A stretch of DNA of 64,000 nucleotides from NCBI RefSeq assembly GCF_002127325.2, contig NC_035443.2:144474073-144538072 (forward strand), in the 5' to 3' direction. A program made the translations under genes and the position numbers. Source of the DNA: Helianthus annuus (lineage: Eukaryota; Streptophyta; Magnoliopsida; Asterales; Asteraceae). This document shows, in pieces, positions 9,521-20,036 of this stretch (the stretch's first letter is position 1; the number at the start of each line of letters is the position of its first letter). Under the pieces are notes generated by a model. It ran no database searches, was not told the DNA's origin, and worked only from the letters and a program-made list of their open reading frames with translations.

Positions 9521-11083
9521 GGGTGGAGATACAATAGGAAGTTTATTTGGCTAGAAAGGTTAGGAAGTGATCTTGACCATCCATTAAGTTAATCAAGGGC
9601 TAAGATTAAATCAGGGAAATTAAAAGGAAGAAAAGAGGCGCGTGAGTTTGTTCAAGGGCATTCTAGTCAATCCAAGCCAATAGTTTCTCTCTCCTCCAAT
9701 TCCCCCCCCCATTTTTTAAACGTTAATAACTCTTTCATACGACATTATTTTTTTATAAAAATTGCACCAAAAAAACGAGCGTTTTTTTATCTTTAAAACA
9801 AGTATACTATTGCTATATTTAAAAAAAAAATTAAACCCAGTTGTGTAAAACGCAATAGATAAACCACCAGTTACGTAAAACGCAATGAAAAAAAAACCTA
9901 AAAAATGACGTTTTTCTAAAACGCAATGCACAAAAAACACAAAGAAATGACTTATTTGTAAAATGCAATGGCCAGAAAACACAAAGAAATGTCTTATTTC
10001 TAAAATGCAATGGACTGAAAACACATAAAAAAGTGTTTTACCTAAAACGCAATGCACAAAAAACACAAAGAAATGTCTTATTTGTAAAATGCAATGGTCA
10101 GAAAACACAAAGAAATGTTTTATTTGTAAAACGCAATGGCTAGAAAACACTTAAAAATGTCTCATTTCTAAAACGCAATGACCTAAAAAAACAAAAGAAA
10201 GTGTTCTCTGTAAAACGCAATGGACTGAAAACACCTAAAAATATGTTTTACCTAAAACGCAATGACTAAAAACACTTCAAAAATGTGTTTTACCTAAAAC
10301 GCAATGACTAAAGATACTTAAAAATGTGTTTTTTCTAAAACGCAATAGGCAGAAAACACATAAAACTCTCTTATTTCTAAAACGCAATGGACACATAAAA
10401 CTGTTTGTGAACTGTTTGTGAATTGTCTGTGAACTGTCTGAATTGTCTACGAATTACTGTCTTCGAAATAAGCCAATTTTTAGAAAATTATTTTTTCTGA
10501 TGCGTTTGTGAATTGTCTGTCAACCCCAGCCAGGGGCTCTGCCCCTTGGACCCCGCTACCAGGGGCTGCCGCCCCCGGACCCCCGCCAAGATCGTAAAAC
10601 GCAATGACTAAATAAAAACCCAGATCGTGAAAATGAAATTAAAGAATTTCTTACATGGATCGAAGCTGGTTTCTTCATCAATTGACGAAATTTGAATGAT
10701 AGAAACACTTATCAGCGATTGAATCGAACAAATGGAGCGATTATCTTCAAAATCACCAGAAAAAACGAGATTTTGAATGAAATTAAACTAGGTTTTCTTC
10801 GAAAAAAAGCTGAAGAACACATTGATCGGGTGGTTGAATCATTGATTGATGACGAAAATCACACTATAATGTAGTGATTATTGAGATAGTAAGTGAAGAA
10901 AAGGTTGGAGAAGGTGGGTTTTGAAAATGGTGGGTTTTGAAGTAAGTAGGGAGAAGAAGGAAGAAGAAATGATGAGATTGACTAAAATACCCTTTCTCTT
11001 TATTTTAAAATTTACCACATGTCATAATCCTATGGCTTCCTATCCTTCCTAGCCAAAATTAACTTTATATTCGATCTTTTCCC
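9521..11083. mobile_element. Mutator-like non-autonomous element, 1563 bp, with internal tandem array
   Basis: Flanked by a perfect TATTTTATTA duplication (9511-9520 and 11084-11093). The left end is GGGTGGAGATACAATAGGAAG; the right end read backwards is GGGAAAAGATCGAATATAAAG. The imperfect arms share TTTGGCTAG-AAGG-TAGGAAG and a later AGGGCATTCTAGTCAATC-like word. The interior carries a ~41 bp tandem array (9840-10395), a patch of TGTGAACTGT-type words (10395-10515), a GC-rich CCAGGGGCT pair (10525-10590), and a short open frame at 10692-10874 with no recognisable domain. Confidence 0.78.
9840..10395. repeat. Degenerate ~41 bp tandem array built on AAAACGCAATG
   Basis: About fourteen units, each with TAAAACGCAATG (or AAATGCAATG) followed by an AGAAAACAC-like word and then AAATGT-TTATTT. 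Spacing between successive core words is mostly 40-44 bp. One isolated core lies further right at ~10593. A minus-strand open frame across it is only a product of the periodicity. Confidence 0.85.
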
Positions 11084-11093
11084 TATTTTATTA

Positions 11094-13350
11094 TATAGTA
11101 TAGATATAAATATAGATTTGTAGTTATTATTATTTTTATTATTCGGTTATTACAATATAGCCTTATGAAATGGAAAACAATAATGAACAATGATTGTAAT
11201 TAACTGATCGGGTATTGTAATTAGATTGAAATTAATATAAAAGTTACAATTTACAACATGTATAACTTAGAAAAAATCCAATTCAAATGACTAACATGCC
11301 CTACAACGATAAAATCCCATACAAAGCACATGCAGTGCAAGCACCATAAAGTGTAAAAAAAACGCCAAAGAGGTAGCCTAACGATCCAATTTTCTTTAAC
11401 ACAAGTCGTAGTGGTAAGAGTTTTAGCCGTGTTTTTGCCCAATAATATCATAAAACGCCCCGCACACCGCCCCTGGGGCGTTTTTTTGTCCAAAAATGTG
11501 TTTGCCGTTTTTTAACACGCCTCCTCCACTTGTGTTTGACCAATAAGAACCTTCCAATTAATATTATTTGTTTTATTTTTTTATAAAAGATAATATTTGG
11601 GTAATTATTGTTGGGCATTATAGGACATTATACCACTATGCCTCTTTTTAACTTCAAGCCTCATAATTCTCCCGTATGCCAAATGTCAATTCATGTCCAA
11701 AGGAGAAGCATTAGTTTTAAGCCCTACTACACATGTTCTAAGTAAACTTTATTTTTCTCAAAATAAAGATCAGTTCAATACATTTTCCCCCTATTTCAAG
11801 TATCTTTTAGTTTATATTTAACTTATGATTATATATATAAATGGTTGACCACTTAGCTTAAACAACTTTGTCTTTTTTTTTAATCACACTTTTTTCAAAT
11901 TTTAACATTCACATTTACACCCTTTTAACTAATAAAAACTTTGTAAAATGCCATTTGACCTCCTTAAGTTTTACATGCTTATTTTTATGTGCATGACGAT
12001 ATAAATTCAACTTTGTTTATGTTTTGACATAATATTTTTTAAAGTACATAGTACTTTACATTTCATGAGTCATGTCATATATACTACGTTTGTTACTTAT
12101 TTTAAAGACATTTTGAGTTAGTCTACGTTTTGACATTTAGGTACGTGTCGGTATAAATTAAAGTTTGTTTACATTTCGATGTAATAACATTTTGACAAAC
12201 TCGAGTTTGACGTGCTTAATTTTATGTACGTATTGGTATAAATTCAAGTTGTTTGCATTTTGACTTATTTTTTTTTTTCAGAAATAAGTCATGTCAACTA
12301 TAATACATTTTTTTGCTTATTTTTATGAACATTTTCAGTTGGTCTACTTTTAATCGATAAGCAATTATTAAAAAAAAAAAAAACCAATATACTCAAATCA
12401 CGTTAAAAAAACGACCCGCAACTTGTGGCATCAATTCAAAGAAGGCCTCAATCGCAACTTGTGAAGCTAAAAGAATACTTTTTTGGAAAGTACAAGCTTA
12501 GTTTTTCCAAAGAAGGCCTCAATTTTTTTATTAATTTTAAGCCCCAAAATTATTGGGCCGTCCTTTATGTATTGTTGAGTCAGTTTGCTTATTTTTATAA
12601 ACATTTTCAGTTGGTCTACTTTTAATCAATAAGTGATTACAAAAATAAGCTTTATTCATCTCATACAGTCGTGTTATGGACATGAGATGTCTTGATATAC
12701 ATCCATTGGTATCGCCGAATATTAAAGAAAATATTTTAATTCGATAACATTTTCCCTAAAACTAGTTATTGCTAGTTAGGTCTTGTGATATACTTTAACA
12801 ATCCTTAATACCACCTAGATGTCATATCATTTACTTTTCTTCATTTCATTTTACCTCACAACAAGGAAATAGTTTAATCCCCTTAAGTTTATTCTTTTAA
12901 TGGTTTGGGTGTAAAAACTTTTAATTGTTTGAGTGTAAAAAAAAGAAAACAAATTAAGATAATCTCTTAACATCTTGTTAACATATAATCTATTTAACAC
13001 CCCTTAACAAAAGGAGAGAGTGGTGTGCAATGCCGGTTAACATGTCACGTCATCGTTAACACCCTAGATGTTAAGGTACACCCTAAGGCAATAGAAAAAT
13101 GACTTATGGTGGCCAAAACACAAGAAAGTCGCCGTAAAAAAAAAATAAAAAATAGAAACATATATGTAGTGATATGAAATCCTCGTTTAACCCATCTCAA
13201 GTTCTTTTCGGATAAAATCTCCGGTCGAACTTAATCAGGTCATGGTTTGTTATTTTCTTCCTTTTTATTTATTATTTACTTGCGTGCGTGTATATCTTAC
13301 CAAATTAATAAAAAAAGAATTTGTTAATAGAGTTTGGTGGTTATTTAACA
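11094..13350. other. Intergenic AT-rich DNA without recognised gene
   Basis: No coding region can be supported. Points of structure: a third TATTATATAGTATAG copy (11089-11103); a GC-rich hairpin around ACGCCCC...GGGGCGT near 11455-11485; and a duplicated ~56 bp segment (12313-12368 and 12584-12639) sharing CATTTTCAGTTGGTCTAC, with a duplicated GAAGGCCTCAAT between. Confidence 0.55.
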
Positions 13351-13359
13351 GATTCCACT

Positions 13360-13690
13360 AGGATTTTGACATGTGCCGCGCGTTGCGGCGGCTATGTCGC
13401 GTTATTGAATTCGTTTCACCCGGCACAATGATGTCATTAACGTGTAGTGTGTGCGCGTAACATTACCTGTTTTTATCTTGTTACACACGTTACTTTGTGA
13501 CATTAACGGCATTAGACATAGATAAAAAAGAGTGTCTCGGACGTTGCCGTGTAGTCGTAAAAGTAATTTAGACATTAACGTAGTTAAGCACGTTGCGGTG
13601 TAAAGTTGTAAAAGTAATTTAAACTTGTCGATGTTGGCTCAGTTTGTTACGCTACGCGACTGGTAAATTACTGATACGGTATCACCAATC
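13360..13690. repeat. GC-richer patch with GTTGCGG words and a 49 bp tandem pair
   Basis: Starts with GTGCCGCGCGTTGCGGCGG. Two units begin near 13541 and 13590, each with ACGTTGC(C/G)G followed by GT-GTAAAAGTAATTTA. It is compositionally unlike the AT-rich flanks. No TSD or TIR was found, so the element class is unknown. Confidence 0.4.
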
Positions 13691-14045
13691 GCTAGCTGTA
13701 ACAACCAAAAGGAAAAACCCACAAAATAAAATTGTAATATACCAAAAATGAAATCTAATTCATTAATTACGCCGTTCAAAAAAAAATCATTAATTAACTT
13801 AAAAAAAAACTAAATGATTTTTTTCGTATTATAGAATATATTGATTTAGCAATTAAAAAGGTTGTGTGAATTTAAATACTTGATTAATTTTGATAAAAAG
13901 ATAAAGAATACTTAATTCTAGTGTAAAAAACATTAGTTAGATAATGATAAAATAGTAAGTTAAATAATATATATTGGTTATAATGAATCATATCTAATTT
14001 TTGACTGGATGCTGCCATTGCAATCTCAAAGAAAAAAAATAATAT
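13691..14045. other. AT-rich spacer without recognised gene
   Basis: Only homopolymer-rich AT sequence. A minus-strand open frame that starts beyond it (to 14213) shows no domain. Confidence 0.5.
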
Positions 14046-14112
14046 GGTGGAGGGAATCGAACCCTGTACTCTCTCGCTGCAATTCATACATAACAACCAC
14101 CAGACCAAGTTT
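14046..14112 (-). other. tRNA-like A/B box pair (possible SINE head)
   Basis: On the minus strand TGGTCTGGTGG (14097-14107) resembles a pol III A box and GGTTCGATTCC (14053-14063) is a perfect B box, 33 nt apart. No tRNA cloverleaf can be drawn and no flanking duplication was found. It is either an old SINE fragment or a decayed tRNA-derived piece. Confidence 0.35.
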
Positions 14113-14465
14113 AAGATTTTAGTTTCATTTATGGCACACATTTTATATATATAGAAGATGGCGGTGGCTGTGATGTGACAGCCACCGACCATTGATTTTA
14201 AGAATATATACAATTTGGTTGGTTAAAAAGCAGGTCATCTAGATACCTAATTACATTAGATTTGGTCCCGCCTTATAGCCAAGAAATATTCAAGAACTAA
14301 AATATATGGTTATGATGGAGTTCAAATTAAAATTATTAAATTAGTAGGAACCAAACCAAACAATATTTAAACTTTTCTTGTAACTGTGATGGGGAGTGGT
14401 TGAGATCTAAGCCAAGTGTCACTTCTATGATGAAAAGTAGAATGATAATGGATTTGTGTTTCCGG
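14113..14465. other. Spacer, no gene recognised
   Basis: A short inverted repeat GGCGGTGGCTGTGATG...CAGCCACCG (14160-14190) is the only visible structure. Confidence 0.5.
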
Positions 14466-14481
14466 GTGAGACATATGGATT

Positions 14482-14781
14482 TCTTTTAACGGCCAACAAA
14501 CTCAATCCCGAGCATTTTTAGGGCATCCACTGGACAAACGGAGTACTCCAAAAGTAACTCGCGTCCACCACCAATTCCGGGAAAAACGCGGTAACCCACC
14601 CGTCCGTAGGCACGACGGTGAAATTACCGGTAAAACCCGTTTGGCTCAAGGATCCAACCCAAGTTTCCCTGGGTCTTCTATCATTGCCCACCGGTGTCTC
14701 ACTCTGCACCAAGTGGGAGTCGAACCTGCATCTCTCAAGAGAGATGCAAGCTCTCCACCACTTGATCTAGAGATCATTGGC
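14482..14781 (-). mobile_element. SINE, tRNA-derived, 300 bp, with 16 bp target-site duplication
   Basis: Flanked by a perfect 16 bp duplication GTGAGACATATGGATT (14466-14481 and 14782-14797). On the minus strand the head carries an A-box-like TAGATCAAGTGG (14758-14769) and B box GGTTCGACTCC (14716-14726), about 31 nt apart, as in pol III promoters of tRNA-derived SINEs. The body follows and the element ends in TTAAAAGA. Open frames on either strand are chance. LINE enzymes normally mobilise SINEs; an L1-type LINE lies 3 kb away, but no shared 3' tail is evident. Confidence 0.88.
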
Positions 14782-14797
14782 GTGAGACATATGGATT

Positions 14798-15065
14798 CAA
14801 ACACAATACATGAGTTGAGAAGAATACAACTTGTTTAATCCAAAATTTATTTTATTCTAATTTACTTTTACAAATGGTACTATAAAATAAAAAATTTACA
14901 ATAACACTATAAAACCTCATGTTAATTTTTATTTTAAGTTTTTAAATTGTGGAATAAGATATCCAACAAGTTTAAGGTATGGGAAAAAAAGATATTTTTT
15001 TTGAAAGATAAATTAAAAAGTTCAATTCAGGTACCTACCAGATTGACTCGAACACAACCGGTTGA
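14798..15065. other. Spacer, no gene recognised
   Basis: AT-rich, with repeated short words of the type CACAACCGGTTGAGTTAAAC near its right end. The same words reappear at 15735-15820 on the other side of the hAT MITE. Confidence 0.5.
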
Positions 15066-15073
15066 GTTAAACA

Positions 15074-15725
15074 TAGGGCTGTAAACGAACCGAACGTTCA
15101 GCGAACAGTTTGTGAACCGTTCGGCGGGAAGTTCGTTTATGTTCGTTTAATAAATGAACGAACATGAACAAGAAATTTCGTTCGATTAGTTAAATAAACG
15201 AACATGAACAGATGTCTCGTTCGTTCGATTGTGTTCGTGAACGTTCGGTAAGGTGTTCGTGAACATTCGTTGATTTGCGTTCGTTTATATCCGTATATTT
15301 GCGTTAATTGAAGATCTTTGTACTTTCTTATATTTTATTTGTACTTTTTATATTATTAAACTTTTATTTATTTTATTTTCCTAACAATTAAACTAGGGAA
15401 CCCACTTTCACCTTGTTTATGCATCATTTCCCTTTCATTTCTCATTATTTACATCCACGAATATGATCGACATCCGTTCCACAATAAGGGATTCAAGTTC
15501 GAGTGCTACTCTCTGGGCCATCTATCTTTATCCTTCGTCGCGTTCGCCAAATTTATTTTTGTTCGTGAACGTTTCGCGAACACGCTCATTTCCTTAATGA
15601 ACGAACACGAACATAAAATCTCGTTCGGTAAGTGTTCATGAACCGTTTGTGAACACATTTATTTCCTTAACGAACGAACACGAACAAGGTCTTGTTCGTG
15701 TTCGTTCGGTTCGTTTACAGCCCTA
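15074..15725. mobile_element. hAT-type MITE, 652 bp
   Basis: Terminal inverted repeats TAGGGCTGTAAACGAACCGA / CGGTTCGTTTACAGCCCTA, flanked by a perfect 8 bp duplication GTTAAACA (15066-15073 and 15726-15733). Both features are diagnostic of hAT elements. The subterminal regions are full of GTTCG/CGAAC words in both orientations, the kind of array hAT transposases bind. No transposase remains. It sits just upstream of the lipid-transfer-protein gene. Confidence 0.92.
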
Positions 15726-15957
15726 GTTAAACACATAGTTGGATTCAACCAGAAACTGAACACAACTGGTTTAGTTAAACTACGTATCACCAGGCTGACT
15801 CAAACACAACCAGTTTAGTTAAACAATATGCGTATCAAAACTATACATTTCCCTTTGGATCATATCTTTTAGTAGCTATTAGGTAATACCATAAAATAGG
15901 ATAAGTAGGTTACCTACTCTTGTGGACCCAAGTTTACTCAAGTCATACCAATTCCCC

Positions 15958-15965
15958 TATATATA
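15958..15965 (+). promoter_or_regulatory. TATA box of the LTPG gene
   Basis: TATATATA lies 93 bp before the start codon at 16058, giving an expected transcription start near 15990 and a 5' leader of about 65-70 nt. The proximal promoter between the hAT MITE and this box is only ~225 bp. Confidence 0.75.
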
Positions 15966-16057
15966 GAACCACAAAACCTCCAGACTAAACCAAAACCTCA
16001 AAGTCAGATCATCTTCTTCAACAAAAATTACACACACAAAAAAGACCAAAATCCCAA

Positions 16058-17039
16058 ATGGCACAATATCAAAAAACCAACACAATGTTAATGATCCTAG
16101 TGATCACAATGGCTGCCCTATATGGAAGCTCAATGGCTCAAACTTCAAGTTGCACAAGTGTTTTAGTTAGTTTGTCTCCATGCCTAAACTACATTTCGGG
16201 CAACACATCGACACCATCATCAGGATGCTGCACCCAACTGTCTAGTGTGGTCCGGTCACAACCACAGTGCCTGTGTCAAGTTCTTAACGGCGGTGGCTCG
16301 TCTTTAGGACTTAATATTAACCAAACTCAGGCTCTTGAGTTGCCTAAGGCTTGCAATGTTCAGACACCACCAACCAGTCAATGCAATGGTAATGATCTAA
16401 ACATTCAGTTACCAAGTTTTTATTCAAACTATTGTCCCATCATTGTGACACAATTTAATTACAAATGATCAAAAGGTTACCTCAAGAGTTAAGAAAAGTC
16501 AACTGGTGATTTGTGATATGTTCTAAAAGCCTACATATTAGTTGATCATATCCAAATATATGTTATATGTCAACATGGGCGGGCGGGGTATCCAGAAAGG
16601 TATTTTTAAAATTTTCAGTGTGTCAAATATGCTAAAATAATCATTATTATTTATAAACCTTTAACCTTTTGAATAACAGGATTAAACGGTTTTATGCATA
16701 ACCCAAAATACCAAATCAACTTATTCATAGCTAAATGAGTCTAATTTTTCAGCTCTAGTTTAGAAAAATTTCATTAGTTTGCATTTTCAAAACCAACCAA
16801 CTACAATTTATAAACTTGTTCTTTGTTCTGTGTTTTCAAATTGGGCAGCTGCTTCTCCAACCGACTCTCCTTCAGGAACAACACCTTCTTTGTCTCCAGG
16901 ATCCCCTTCAGGTACAGGCACTGAAACAAAGACCGTGCCATCAACAGATAATGGTTCTTCAGATGCAACTTCAATAAGATTCACAACTATTCCTATAATA
17001 TTTTTGATATTTGTTGCCACATATGCCATGGCGTTCTAA
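16058..17039 (+). CDS. GPI-anchored non-specific lipid transfer protein (LTPG type), two exons
   Basis: Exon 1 is 16058-16388, intron 16389-16848, exon 2 16849-17039; the product is 173 residues. Donor AATG|GTAATG and acceptor TTGGGCAG|CTGC join in phase 1. Residues 1 to about 27 form a signal peptide (MILVITMAALYGSSMA). The eight-cysteine motif is complete: SC, PC, GCC, QCLC, KAC, QC. A Ser/Pro/Thr/Gly-rich linker follows, then a C-terminal hydrophobic tail (IPIIFLIFVATYAMAF) after small residues, as in GPI-anchor signals. Family members bind acyl lipids at the outer face of the plasma membrane and help export cuticle or suberin lipids. The start codon is the first ATG after the TATA box. 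No lesions are visible. This is the only intact host gene recognised in the window. Confidence 0.93.
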
Positions 17040-17199
17040 GTTATTAACCATTATATTGGGCAACATTATGTTATTGTCCATGATATTCACTTTTTTTTGT
17101 TTTCTTTCTTTCTTTTTTTTTTGTGTGATAGTTTTGTCAGTTTATATGTGGGACATGCTATGTATGAAATTCTTTATGGTCAGTATTTGTATTGTTTTG

Positions 17200-17205
17200 A
17201 ATAAA
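17200..17205 (+). terminator. Likely polyadenylation signal of the LTPG gene
   Basis: AATAAA (followed by TAAG) lies 161 bp after the stop codon, in a T-rich context usual for plant 3' ends. Confidence 0.55.
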
Positions 17206-17209
17206 TAAG

Positions 17210-17828
17210 ATATTTTTTTATATAATCTTATGAACTTCATGTGAACCTAGTGTTGGGGAATATCTAAAATAAACGAATGCTTGGATAATCTAAGAGTCGT
17301 GTACGACATTTTCTAATTGAAACAATTTGATGGCTCCCTCGAACTTTTCAAGCGTGCATTCCACACTCTCTTAACTTGTTTGATGTATATTATGATACAC
17401 TTAGATCAACAAGTCAATCCAATTACACTAAAATAATCAACACCTAGGCCTGAAAGGAAGTTTTAATATCACAAATAAAATTATACTGCAAGAAACAAAA
17501 AAAAAATCAAACATGTAACTATATATTACGCGGATCAACAGTTTGTCTACATCAACATTGTTGTAGGACCCAACAAAAAATGGCTAAAAAAGACCAGCAA
17601 AACACGGGTGTGCGAATTTGTAATCCAATGTGAAGTCAAGAGTCAGAATTCATATCTAAAAGATCAATGATGGATCAAGTTGAAATGAAGTCAACCTTAA
17701 CCAAGAGCAAGTTAACTAGGTCAAACATAGATAATAACTGCCCTCCAAATCTCATCTGGATGCTTCATTTTTAAAGAAGAAAAAAGCTTGTGACCATATA
17801 ACACTGTGTTAATAAGAAGAGCTATATA
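17210..17828. other. Spacer between the LTPG gene and the LINE
   Basis: No gene or clear repeat. It contains the word GGGTGTGCG near 17606, which resembles a hAT end, but no matching duplication was found. Confidence 0.5.
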
Positions 17829-18027
17829 CTATTTTGGTTGTCTCTCTCTTCTTCTCCCATATCGCCGCCCGGAACTCGTTATGCGTGCTCGACGATGATG
17901 GCCTGATTCTGGCTAGCGTGCGAGGTTTAATCGATCGGCTCATTGGAGTTCATCTAGATCTAACCTTTCATTCTATCTGGTCTCTTGTCTAATCCATTCG
18001 CCGTATAGGTTTCCCGTGGTTTCCTAA

Positions 18028-20036
18028 ATGGCTTCCATGGTTGATGAAGAGGGAGCCCATGATAATGGTGGACCGTGGTCGGATGTGCAGTACCGAAAAA
18101 ACAGAAAAAGTAGAGGGGATGGCGTGGAACGGACCTTCCTTGTGCAGAATAACTCTGACCGAGTTACAAGAAACGTGTTGTGGCAGGCGTTTCAACCGTA
18201 TGGATTCATCTCAGATGTATATGTGGCTCGTAAGAGAGACGCTAGAGGGAGGTGTTTTGGTTTCGTTCGATACGTTGGTTTGGAAAATGTGAAGGAGACC
18301 CTGGTGGTCATGAACACGGTCAAGATGTTTGATATGAAAGTAATTGTCTCCCTGGCCAAATACGATAAAGATCATAAAAAGTTCAATTACGCCCCGGCGA
18401 ATCATGGCAGAAGAGAATGGCGACCAAAGATAGTAATCGGACAGCAAATTACTATAATAATAATTGTTTTGGTGGTAACAATAATGGCCAGCAACATACC
18501 AGGAAGAATCAAATGCCGGGACAAGGACCGGCCGGTTCGTCATTTATACAGGAAGGGACATCTTATGCGGATTTGCTTAAGGGTAAAAAGGATGATAGTG
18601 GTCATGGTGCCAAGGTAATAACAGTGGATGGAAAAGGCTCACTTTATCCGCTACACTGTATCGGCAGATCGGTGATGGGTCATGCTAAGGAGATTATGAC
18701 ATTAGGTAAGTTTCGGCAGGAAATTGAAGGAGAAGGTATGGCTGGTGTAGATTTGTCCTATGTCGGGGGTATGACGTATATCTTAACATTCAAGGATAAG
18801 TTATATGCTAGCACGTGCATGGATCTTCATTCCCAGTTTTTTGATAAGATTTTTTCAAAATACTTTATTTGGCATGGTGAAGATATCCCATTCAGCCGTC
18901 TTGCGCGTTTAAACATATCTGGTGTGCCGTTCATCATTAGAGATAATAAACTTTACGACAGAATTGGTGGATTATTCGGGGATGTAGTACAGCAATCGGC
19001 TTTTTCTTGGCAGGAAGAGGATAACTCAACTGGTTCACTTATAGTTCTTACTGCCCAGTTGTCTAGAATAGAGGAGGCGGTGGTGGTCAAGTGGAATAAC
19101 AAAAGTATAGTCATCCGGGTTTCGGAATCTTTTGGGCAATGGCAATCTGGTTTTAATAGCGGGAATTCAGGTAGCTTAATGGATTCGGACTCGGAATCGG
19201 AGTGGATTTCGGATGGGGAATCAGATGATTCGGACGATACGGAGGAGTTGGAGGAGGGTGAAATCAAACATGGGGTAGTAGGAGGACACGATGACGCCCA
19301 GAATCCGGCGGAAGACATGATGAACGATGTGCCGGAATCTTCACCGGTGGAGAATGAAGAGCCGCAAGAGAATCAAGGAACATTGGGAGGCCAACCGTCT
19401 ATGGGAATTAATACTAGTGGAAAAAATCAAAATATAAATATGGAGGAGGCTGTGGTGGCGCATGCGAACGGTCATATTGAATTTGATGGAGGGGATAATG
19501 TGCTTAATAATAATGTTGGGAGTAATGTTGACATTAATGAGGGGGAAAATAACTTTAATAAAAATAAGGAGGACAATGTGCAACCGGGCTTGAACTCTTT
19601 TGGGCCTACTGTTGAGTTAGTAGGTGAGGGCCCAACTCCACTTGTTAGTCTTTGCAAGAGGAATAGAGAGGACAGAAGCCCACCGTCAATTGGATCGACA
19701 CAAGGCCCTTCTCAAAGATCTTATTGTCAACAGACCTACACTAACATGGAATCGCTGGATCTGAATACCCCTGCTAGGGCTGAGTCAGGCACCGTAGAAG
19801 ATGTCAATGGTGTGACAGAAAATGTCGATGGTGTTCCCCCAAATTGCAATACGGATTTTGATCCCGGGGCTAGTAATTCCGGTATGGACCATGGTAATCC
19901 AAACCTAGAAGCTGTTCGGGAAGAGATGGTGGCTACAGTTCATGTTGGTTCACTAATTGGGGTCGATTTGAATGGCTTTGAAGCAGTGACGGAGCAGGCA
20001 ATTGCTGAAGAAGGTGCAAACAATAATTCCAGATGA
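18028..20036 (+). pseudogene. LINE ORF1: RNA-binding (RRM) protein, one frameshift
   Basis: The likely start is the ATG at 18028. Residues ~35-110 form an RRM: TFLVQNNSD (RNP2-like), then RCFGFVRYV (RNP1-like). Several plant L1 lineages carry an RRM in ORF1, which binds the element RNA. A -1 shift near 18428, after REWRPK, moves the remainder into another frame, open from 18417 to 20036. That part is Asn-rich first (NNN, GGNNNGQQH) and then strongly acidic (DSDSESEWISDGESDDSDD). The two frames overlap by ~200 bp. The stop TGA overlaps the ORF2 start as ATGA. Confidence 0.88.

Noticed and set aside
9716..10150. Minus-strand open frame with repeating HC(I/V)L...FFVF peptide
   Set aside because: It is the translation of the ~41 bp tandem array; the repeat explains the periodic residues and there is no start context or domain.
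9840..10395. CRISPR-like regular array
   Set aside because: Plant nuclear DNA, units are contiguous and degenerate rather than identical repeats with unique spacers, and the array sits inside a transposon.
14046..14112. A functional tRNA gene on the minus strand
   Set aside because: Box A and B words are present but acceptor and anticodon stems do not pair.
14518..14838. Short open frames on both strands
   Set aside because: They lie across the SINE and its duplication and show no protein features.
18417..18618. Overlapping frames at the ORF1 frameshift taken as programmed frameshifting
   Set aside because: No slippery heptamer or downstream structure is evident; a 1 nt deletion is simpler, though comparison with other copies would settle it.
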